64,000 bases of DNA, from positions 62,001 to 126,000 of the forward strand of contig SADC01000419.1 of NCBI GenBank assembly GCA_004194705.1. The letters run 5' to 3'. Below are positions 56,301 through 64,000 of the stretch, one piece after another. The position numbers and the translations under genes are program-made. Position 1 is the stretch's first letter. Every line of letters starts with the position of its first letter. This DNA is from Ditylenchus dipsaci (Eukaryota; Nematoda; Chromadorea; Rhabditida; Anguinidae). A model generated the notes under the pieces. The model searched no databases. It was given only the letters and a program-made list of their open reading frames with translations, and had not been told where the DNA came from.

Positions 56301-59183
56301 GAATTCCATATTTAACCGTTCTCCCCACCTCAAACCACCCTAAGCACTGATTTAGAGTAGTTAGATACTGATTTGGAGCAGTTTATGATGGTTTTGGGTG
56401 GTTTGAGGTGGTTGAGAGTGGTGAAGGGTGTAATTCTGAGCGATTTAGCCCATCTGACTGGACTTCTGATCCACTCAATCCAATTTTCGGAAAAAGTTTA
56501 CACCCCCCTTTAATAAACCGCCAAAACCTTTTAGGGGCTTTTGGCCACTCTGAGGTGGGATTCTGAGAAATCCAAGTTACTTTTTGACTAAATAATTCAA
56601 ATTCGCGCAAAGTTTAGACTCTAGTTACACAAAATAATCTTTTTGGTGACATAAATAATGTTTTTGTCAGATAAATCATCTTTTTCGCAAACCGAACCAA
56701 CATAAGCCATTTAATTTCTTTTTCGTGTAATTTGAATCATAGCTAATTTAAATCATTGCTTTTAAGCTACGTTCACTTAATTTGTCGACCTGAGTGTGAC
56801 ATTTGGGTTGTTTTTAGCGCGGGAATAGCTGTACTTTTTTCTTGACTAAAACTTTTTATCTATTGGTAAAATTTTCTAGCTAAGTTTCAGGGCTTTAAAA
56901 TGATCTATTGATCAGCAAAATCTGATAAAAAAATTAGGGTAAAAATGCTTAGGTCCGCACTCAGGTCGACACTCGGGTCGACACTCGACTATTTACGGAG
57001 TGTCGACCCGAGTGTGGTCCTGAGTGCGAACCTAAGCATTTTTAGCTAACATTTTTATATCACATAGAGCTTATTAATGGCTCATTTTGAAGCCCTGAAT
57101 CTTAGCTACAAAATGGTACCAACAGAAAAAAGTTTCAGTCAAATAAAAAGTACAGCTCTTCTCGCGTTAAAAACCCTCCATATCTCACACTCAGATCGAC
57201 ACACTATGTGAACGTAGCTTTAGTGATTCAAATTTATTTGTCTAGTTAAATCAAGCTAATTTCAATCATAGCTATTGATTAGGGTTGACGATTTGGGCTT
57301 TGGCGATGTTATGATTCGACGTTTAATATTCCAATATTTCGCGTGAGATGATGCGATGCAATGTCGGAATTTGGGTGCGATACATCGCTGCGATGTTTCA
57401 GCATAAAATTTGAAATGCGATGTCAAAATTCACAAATTTTTTCAGTCGCATCTAATAAAATAGGCATTGCCCGGCGTCAGCACCCACGTATGAGACTCAT
57501 TCTAAAACATAGACAATCATCAACAGAAGTGGAATAACATTTGACAAAACAATGAATTGATCTTCAATACGGACGCTAAAAGTAGCGATTAGGCGATTAG
57601 GCTACTAGCAATTAGGCAATAGCTCAACAAAATGCCGAAAATGATGCAATGTTCCTACAATTTGCAATGCGATGTTTTAAAAATTTTGCGTCCGATGTTG
57701 CGAGGCGGTGTGACAAAATCGCTGCGTGCGATGTGATGTTGCGATGTATTTTACATCGCTATGCGATACATCGTTCTACGATTAATGATTCAAATTTATT
57801 TGTCTAATTTGAATTACTGATAATTTGAATTAAAATTGACCAAATAAATTTGAACGTAATTTGAATCACGGCAATTTTTTCGGCAAAGATTTTAATTACA
57901 GAAATGATTCGAATTGCCATTACTGTTTACAACCACGTAAAAAACACATAGTTTGTCTTGACGGGAATTTAATTTTTTTTGGCGTTATTTCTTATTTTTG
58001 CCCGAAATAATTAGTTTAAGCAACACTGGGCTCAACTAATTACTGGTTTGACTCTCGGTGGTGGAAAATTATTATTTTTTATACTAGTTTGAGTAGGGAG
58101 TCGGACGGGTCGGGGCCCTGACCCGCCTGAGGCTATTTTGGCATAAAAGCCCGACTCGAAACCTGCCCCAACCAATTTAAATAACCCGACCGCGAAAATC
58201 GCAAGATCTCGGGGTTTCTCAATGTCATTTTTTATCCCCGAATATCATTTTCGGCGGATTAAAAAATTTATTGAAATTTAAAAAAATCAAAGATTTCTTG
58301 ATTTTTTTAAATCAAGTATCTCATTTCAAATTCCTTGACAACAAAAGTTCAAATTCAAAATTTTAGTGTAAAATTTTTGGCGTTTGACCTTTTTTTTAAA
58401 ATTATTAATGTTTTCTTTACTTTTATTTTCAAAGTTTACACACAATGGTCAATAAATTTCAATACTTGACAAAGTTTTTACAAAAAATGTTCTTTTTGAT
58501 AGCGTATTTTGATCTTTCGAAAACCCCAAAAATTGGCTGGGGTCCCCGCGGAGGCGGTGGTGCCTTTTCTACTACTTATACGTATACATTTAGTTCTAGT
58601 ACTTAGTCTAGTCTTTATGAGAACAGGCCTAAGGTGGCGGTATATCAAGATAACGGATTAACGAGGTTTGACTGTAAATTAAGTAAACGAGGCACTTTTT
58701 GGAAAGAAACTAGGCATTTTCACGTATCGTCCATACAAAAAAGTAAAGCTAGCCGCAGAGTGGGCTTATTGCCAGCTTTTCCAGAGCTCTTTATCAAAAA
58801 GAGTAGTTAAGATATAATTACTAAAAACTCACAAATATGACTAAGCCTTTAAAATATTTTCCATTTGCCATATTCACCCCTATTGTACGGCCTGGCCAAC
58901 TGCGCATCACAACGTTAATCGCTTCGTCCAGTTCAGGGTCATCTTTATACATCGGTAGATGGTCGTGGCAATATAGTGTGTAATTGTAGCTACCCAACAA
59001 CTCGTAGGACAAACCCTTGTAATGCACTTCTTTTTCAGAATTTTCCACCAGAGTAGTAGCGTTGGAAGCAAGAAAGTATAAAATTATCCATTTGAGCAAA
59101 AATAGACCTGCTAACATTTTTGTTTGCGGCCAAAAGAAAGTAACAAGAATATAAGGGAATGAGGAGTTTTTTCTTTTTCGCAA
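53329..59183 (-). CDS. Orphan secreted glycoprotein, four exons
   Basis: Likely start ATG 59117. Exon 1 runs to 58833 (donor GTGAGT) and opens with the hydrophobic signal MLAGLFLLKWIILYFLASNA. Exon 2, 55854 (or 55869) to 55561 with donor GTATGT, includes CAFPFWCETALARPRLDFRV and WTFPLVTWDVIVI. Exon 3, 53985 to about 53757, includes TDHESEDRAEHDRTLLADQL. Exon 4, 53605-53329, includes KKKFDELVKLKNLYTHIGGC. Exons 1-2 and 2-3 join in frame; the exon 3 donor giving the right phase for exon 4 was not found. Possible N-glycosylation sites: NATT, NYT, NTS, NVS, NFT. Several cysteines suggest a folded extracellular protein. No family recognised. Intron 1 is filled by a 2-kb nested hAT. Confidence 0.65.
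56020..56720. repeat. Foldback nested in the intronic hAT
   Basis: AAGTAACTTGGATTTCTCAG at 56153 pairs with CTGAGAAATCCAAGTTACTT at 56563; AATGATTTGGCG...GTGACATAAATAATG blocks pair further out. Arms about 320 bp, centre near 56370 with GGTTTGAGGTGG repeats. Confidence 0.88.
56764..57220. repeat. Foldback nested in the intronic hAT, second
   Basis: Termini AAGCTACGTTCAC and GTGAACGTAGCTT. Arms meet near 56995, where ACTCGGGTCGACACTC pairs with GAGTGTCGACCCGAGTG. About 88% arm identity. Confidence 0.9.
57280..57778. mobile_element. hAT-like MITE, GCGATG theme
   Basis: Left TAGGGTTGACGAT; right ATCGTTCTA (complement TAGAACGAT). Flanks CTATTGAT and CGATTAAT agree at 6 of 8. The body repeats GCGATGT and ACATCGC, for example TACATCGCTGCGATG. 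Degenerate TIR, so moderate confidence. Confidence 0.65.
57934..58832. other. Rest of intron 1, with a solo transposon right end
   Basis: 58640-58674 ends TTAACGAGGTTTGACTG before TA, a pogo-like right end without its left partner. Otherwise unique AT-rich intron sequence. Confidence 0.5.
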
Positions 59184-59605
59184 TAGAGTTATTAAAACCC
59201 AAGTTATCTTAAACTCCTATATAGGGTAAAGAACAGTATTCAACATACGTATAAAAGTGTACTTAGCCTCCATATCGATCACAAAAGACAAGAACCTCTG
59301 AGAAAATGCTTTTAAGAAGATAAGAAGGATAAACAAATAGGAGCAGCAAAGAGAGTCTAGAAATGGAAGTAATGTTGAGTGTTAACATGAGTTTTGTTTA
59401 ATATAAGAAATAACTAGGGTCTGCAGGCGCCTATCGTCGCCTATGCCGTGCGCGAACATTGGTGGTTCGGGCACTATTCTTGTGGTTCAGGAACATCAGT
59501 AGTTCATTCACATTAGTAGTTCAGGCAGATTAATCTTTCCAGTGCGTTAATAGTCAGAGCAGATCATCCAGATCATCCACCCTACTTTTTAACCCACCTA
59601 CTTTA

Positions 59606-60180
59606 CCTCGCCTACCCTCGCCTATCCTCGCCTATCCTCGCCTATCCTCGTATATCCTCGCCAATCCTATCACTTTTCACTTTCAAAGGGCAAAATTTCA
59701 ATTTTTTCACATTAATTCTTAAATCTTGTTGCAAAAAGTCCTTCGTCATTGAAAGAGCTTTCAAATAAGTATAAACGTGCAAATAAAAATATTACACTAA
59801 AAAAAGTTTTTCTTTGTGACCAAATGACCTTGTGACCAACACTCATAGATTACCCCTGAAAACCACCACTTTTCACTTTCAAAGGGCAAAATCTCAATTT
59901 TTTTCATTTTTCGTATGAATTTCAGCGTTTCAGCTATCGTTAAAAAAGAGCGTCCGAAAATATGCATTTTGAAGCAAAATTTTGCTTGTGACCAAATCGG
60001 TATGGATATTTTCCCCAAAATTCCACGAATTTCAAATTAAATAAAAGTCTCAAAATTCTGTCGGTCAAGTGGCTCGCTCTCAATTTCGGTATAAATTATA
60101 GTGCTTTATTTATTGTTTGAAAAAAGAGCGTCAAAAAATACGGATTTTGAAGCAAAATTTTGCTTGTGACCAAAGGTTTT
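59606..60180. repeat. CCTCGCCTAT tandem array and direct duplications
   Basis: 59606-59668 holds about six copies of TATCCTCGCC. Then CACTTTTCACTTTCAAAGGG recurs at 59671 and 59867, and TTTTGAAGCAAAATTTTGCTTGTGACCAAA recurs at 59967 and 60147. No gene. Confidence 0.75.
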
Positions 60181-60267
60181 TCATTTAGCGTAACACACAG
60201 ACACAGTCCAAATACTATATAGAGATATAGGGCTGTGCCCTGGAACATATCTTGGGCTTCCCCTTAG

Positions 60268-60430
60268 GGTAGTGATGTATAAATTTCCGGCTCTGGCTCT
60301 CTCTGGCTCTGCTCTGGCTCCAAGCAGGAGCCAGAGCTGGAGCCAAATTTTCAAAATTGAGATCCCAGAGCATGAACCGTAGCAAATTTTTTGAAGTTGA
60401 GAGCCCAGAGCGAGAACAGGAGCCATTTTT
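60268..60430. repeat. GGCTCTGGAGCC-theme array
   Basis: TAGTGATGTATAAATTTCCG, then GGCTCTGGCTC repeats meeting GGAGCCAGAGCTGGAGCC, and later degenerate CCCAGAGC units. Resembles the left part of a themed hAT MITE; right TIR not found. Confidence 0.5.
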
Positions 60431-60699
60431 TTTAAACTGTTTACCACACCCCAACCTCCCATAAATTTTTGAAAAGTGACTCAAAACACGTTCTAAGCCA
60501 CTTTTTTCTGCTTCATACCATATAAGAAACATTTATGGATAGTTTCCAATTCAAAAATTTAAAAATTTCTCAAAAATTTGACTTCAAACTCATGAAAGAC
60601 AAATGGTTGTTTTAGGGTAATTTTCGACTAAATTTCGGTCAAATATGGGAAAAAGTAATAAATTTTGAATGTTTTTAACTTTTTAGGGACTATCACATA

Positions 60700-61461
60700 C
60701 CGTGGCGGACAAAAGTTTCCGCTCGACACGTGTTTTTCAGTTTTCTCAACAAACGTCTGCCAATAAAACAGATAAAACAGTGTTGTAAAACAGTGTTGTG
60801 AGATAAGGAAAAACTGAATATACCAAAATGTTCGGCTACTCAAGGGCTACAAAACTGCATATTAACACTCAGTTTTGCTTTTCAATTTTTTGATTTTTGC
60901 ATCAAGTTTCAAAAAAGTGCATAAACACATCAGACAAAAGTTACCGTTCAATCAACAAACCATTTGCATGAATGACAGCTTGATAATGTAAGCCCTCAAT
61001 CTTAGCTACAATTTCGTAGGTCAAACTCTTTTTTTTGATTATTCTGAGAAAAATTATGACCATCAACAGAAAAGTGTCCATTTCTAGTCAAAATCAAAGT
61101 AAATCGAAAGAAAATGGTTGTTTGGTCGCATAAATAATGACTTTTTTTTGAAGTTTCAATATCAAAAGCTACCAGTTAATGCACTTTTCGAAAGTTTTAT
61201 AATTTCTCTACACAATTAAATGTCAACCTGTTTGAAGGATTGCACAGGGCTGAGAAATAAACGGTTGAAGTTGAAAGAAGTAAAAAAAACCTCTATTTTT
61301 GCCTTATTTGGGGACATTCTTACTTCTTTCAACTTCAACCGCCCACAAAACATTTTAGTATAATCAGTTTTTTCTTATCTCACAACACGGCTGTTTTATT
61401 GCCAGATGTTTGTTGAGGAAACTGAAAAAACGTGTCGAACGGAAACTTTTGTCCATCACTG
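60700..61461. mobile_element. Tc1/mariner-type MITE
   Basis: TA-flanked. Left CCGTGGCGGACAAAAGTTTC; right, complemented, CAGTGATGGACAAAAGTTTC, typical of Tc1/mariner ends. Arms of about 150 bp also pair through ACACGTGTTTTTCAGTTTTC and AACACTGTTTTA-like blocks. The centre is unique and non-coding. Confidence 0.9.
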
Positions 61462-61554
61462 TATAGAAACTATGATATGCACATGTATAGGTAAATAAAA
61501 GTGCTGTTTGGCTTATTACCACTATTTGACTTGGTCCCCTGGTGTGTATTTTAG

Positions 61555-61685
61555 GCCTTAGGCTTAGGCAAGGGTTGGCCAGCGTATATTAGGACGAACT
61601 CAAACATGTTTTTCTCACTTTTTTAACTTCAAAAAACATTTTTCAGTCCGTCCTAACATACGCTAGCCTACCCTAGCCTAAAATG
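61555..61685. repeat. Hairpin copy of the TTAGGC-type dispersed repeat
   Basis: AGGCCTTAGGCTTAGGCAAG and GGCCAGCGTATATTAGGACG pair with CGTCCTAACATACGCTAGCC and TACCCTAGCCTAA. Same architecture as 50940-51065. Confidence 0.8.
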
Positions 61686-63069
61686 TAAAATAATCGAGAA
61701 ATGACCCCAAAATACCCTAAAAATACATTCTGGCCTTCATGAATTGAGATCAAACTTTCTTGAAAAAAAAACTATTTTTAAACGGGAAACTGTTTAGAAG
61801 TGTCTCTTTTTTAAATTTTCTGACTTCACATTGAAACATTACAAAAAATTCCCAATGTATAAAAACGTGACGGAGAAACATAGTTCAAATACTATATAGA
61901 GATTGTTATTGCAGAACTGGGAAAAGACCACTATAAAAACAGGCAGGATATTCTGCTTGGCGGAAAATAGTCAAGCAAAACAAAAAATGTGAATGGCGAA
62001 AAAATTTAAATGCTAAAATTTTTCGAATTCTGCAGTTCGCTGAAATCTCAGTACTGGTACAAATAATATCCAGTATTTTTAAGAGGTCAAAAAAGGGTTG
62101 AACCGCTATTTTTAAATAACATATTTATGCTTTCGAATGCCAACTTGAAAGCAAAGGCATTTTGCTCTGAAAAGACCATCCAACCACCGAAAATTTAAGG
62201 TAAAAATGATTTATTTTGAACTTTTTTACTTTTTAAGGCCTACTACATAAAGAAATTAGAGTATCGTTATTCTTGGAATGAGCTGGCTGAATTTGAACTC
62301 AGCCATCAGTTGCCCCCTCCCCCTTTGGGACTGACCTATGGTGTCGTTAAATCGAGGGTATCGTTGAATCGAGGTGTGCTTAAATCGAAGGTACTTAAGA
62401 AAACATTCTGTAGAGTGTCTTTAAATCGAAGGCTCGAAAAATTAAAAGTGCAATTTTCATACAATATGATTAATAATCGACGGTTTATACAGCTAAAAGT
62501 AGTGAGTGATTATGACAAACAATTTTAATAAAAACAATTGATTTCCGACTGCATTTGTTCCTTACTGCACTCTTTCGTAGATGTAGTCATCTATTGCGTC
62601 GCTTTGGCGAGGAACGGCAGGATCCACACAATTCTGTCAAACCTCTCCAAAGAAGAAACGCCACCCTCTCATCCAAAAAGCTCGCTATTCCAATGCTTGA
62701 CATTGCCCAAGATGATAATAAACTTTCTTAGGAAAAGCACCCTTATCGAGTGCTTTTCCAGGCTTTTGACAATTTATTACCCTAGTTCGGTGCTAAAAGA
62801 TGCAGATTCAGGAAGCTTTGAATTTATTTAACCCAAAAAAGCATCTTTTTCGGCATTATCCTAAAAAAGGAGGCAAATTTTTTCTCCTTCGTCCCACTGT
62901 TGATTATTTTGTTTCAAGAACACATGATTATCATAGCTTAAATTAACATATTATTATATCTTGCAATAAATATTACTAAAAAATTAACAGGAAAGACCAA
63001 GGCGAAAAAAAAAGTCCTCTTTTCTAGGATAGCACTTTTCACTTTGATCATAGTTTTGTTAACTGGTGC
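61686..63069. other. Intergenic with a degraded pogo-like end
   Basis: 62340-62440 has repeats of TTAAATCGAGGGTATCGTT, GTTGAATCGAGG and TTAAATCGAAGG, the theme of the CAGTCAACCCTCG elements, but no complete terminus. 62538-62831 is an open frame beside it with no recognisable domain; it might be the tail of that element's transposase. Confidence 0.4.
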
Positions 63070-63230
63070 CTACCGTATAAAAAAACTTTAGTATGCATAC
63101 ATTTTTATGTATGCAGAGTCACTTTCGAGTGATTTGTGTCTAAGGTATGTGGGTGTGCGCATCTTAACCCCAAGCAACCAAGCCCCCTGCGCCTCCGAAG
63201 GGGGCTTGATAGATAAGAGATGCGCGCACT
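63070..63230. repeat. Dispersed CAAGCCCCCTGCGC repeat, copy 3
   Basis: GCCTACCGTATAAAAAAACT, hairpin TATGCATACATTTTTATGTATGCA, ACTTTCGAGTGATTTGTGT, TCTAAGGTATGTGGGTGTGC and CAAGCCCCCTGCGCCTCCGA in the same order as at 20105-20270. Confidence 0.75.
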
Positions 63231-63237
63231 CACTTAA

Positions 63238-63468
63238 AGGGCCATTGCCGTCTCCGACAACGGTTGTCCCCCGCCAATTCAAATTTTTTCTGAACCATTG
63301 AACTTCTGTACGGATTATTCAACTTGGTTTCTAACACAACTATACCTAAAATTGAATTCTAGGTCTTGTTATGTTAGAAACCAAGCTGAAAATTCGTACA
63401 GAAGTTCAATAATTAGGCAAAAAAATTGAATTGGCGGGGGACAATTCAAAACAGGTGGCAATGACCCT
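63238..63468. mobile_element. TTAA-flanked palindromic MITE, copy 3
   Basis: Intact TTAA on both sides (63234-63237, 63469-63472). AGGGCCATTGCC at the left; GGCAATGACCCT at the right. CCCCGCCAATTCAA pairs with TTGAATTGGCGGGG. A TTAA target duplication is typical of piggyBac-type elements; assignment is inference. Confidence 0.88.
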
Positions 63469-63821
63469 TTAACTAAGACATGATTACGAGATAGACTCTT
63501 GATAAAAAAATGCATAAAGAGCCCTTTTCGCTCCAATTACCAAAACGGTTCAGAATACCAAGAAATGACCAAAACAACAGAGGAGACTTAGACCAAAAAT
63601 GACCAAAACTACAGGGGAACTATGCAAACGAGAATTTTTTTGTGTCTTCTTCTCTTAAGGAAACAGTAGATCGATTAATAGAGCTGCAGCTGAGGAATCA
63701 AGCATAAAGAACAGCCAATAAAAAGTGGTCAGCATCAATGAGTGTCTCATAAAAATATAGTAAAAACAGTATGGACACAGAGTATATCTAGATGTCTAAA
63801 TACTGGTAAATGACAATTGAC

Positions 63822-64000
63822 TAGGGTTGGGTGATGTAGAATTCTACGAAGAATACTATAGAACTCTACGGTTTTTCACGCTTATTTCTACACTTACAAG
63901 AAATCGTAGAAAGAAGAAAAAGAAATTTTCGAACTATTGCAGTGCGCTTAACAACAATTTCACGCAAAATCTCGTGCTGAAAACGGTTATATGAGACAAA
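63822..64000. mobile_element. hAT-like left end, TAGAATTCTACG theme, cut by window
   Basis: TAGGGTTGGGTGATGTAGAA followed by TTCTACGAAGAATAC, TAGAACTCTACG and further palindromes. Expected flank duplication would be GACAATTGAC-type sequence (last 8 bp ACAATTGAC minus one) beyond the window. Confidence 0.7.

Larger units (their letters stand above)
55934..57925. mobile_element. hAT element in intron 1, carrying three insertions
   Basis: Exact 8-bp duplication TTTACAAC at 55926-55933 and 57926-57933. Ends CAGAGTTGGCAATTTGAATC and, complemented, CAGTAATGGCAATTCGAATC. Subterminal zones repeat ATTCAAATT and AATTTGAATC. Insertions at 56020-56720, 56764-57220 and 57280-57778 make up most of the length. 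No transposase remains. It lies only 64-80 bp upstream of the exon 2 acceptor. Confidence 0.93.

Overview
The window is AT-rich eukaryotic DNA, most likely from a nematode. Introns are short (57 to about 120 bp) with TTTTCAG-type acceptors, there is an HNF4-like nuclear receptor of the type expanded in nematodes, and mariner, pogo/Tigger and hAT transposons are dense. No rRNA, CRISPR array or clear functional tRNA gene was seen. Species assignment is inference.

Genes. (1) 5011-6949 (+): a nuclear receptor with DNA-binding and ligand-binding domains in about five exons. (2) 31912-32314 (+): the 3' part of a small cysteine-rich Ly6-like gene. (3) 51805-47776 (-): an RNA-binding protein built of serial RRM domains, with introns at the same place inside successive RRMs. 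Its last two exons occur three times: 48145-47776, a decayed copy at 46530-46236 and an intact copy at 34834-34413. (4) 37965-38213 (-) and 42730-42978 (+): two identical genes for an 82-residue secreted protein, one in each arm of a 7-kb palindrome. (5) 59117-53329 (-): a four-exon orphan predicted secreted glycoprotein.

Everything else is largely mobile DNA. Recognisable are a nearly full-length Tigger-like element (16599-19074), a core-deleted pogo-like element (21802-23391), a deleted mariner (33201-33753), a Tc1/mariner-type MITE (60700-61461), TTAA-flanked MITEs (16201, 23811, 63238), and many hAT elements with matching 8-bp target duplications (25776-25953, 26068-27634, 39186-40488, 44355-44606, 44780-45785, 55934-57925, probably 57280-57778). 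Large foldback (inverted-repeat) elements lie between them and are often nested. The 36.9-44.0 kb palindrome sits between the copies of the RRM gene's terminal exons, and a nested hAT fills intron 1 of the secreted-protein gene.

The patterns I find most unusual are: terminal-exon triplication in the RRM gene with a giant palindrome between the copies; a secreted mini-protein gene carried in both palindrome arms; hAT elements that share TIRs but each carry their own 'theme' of short palindromic subterminal motifs; and single missing bases in several independent coding regions, which may be assembly error.
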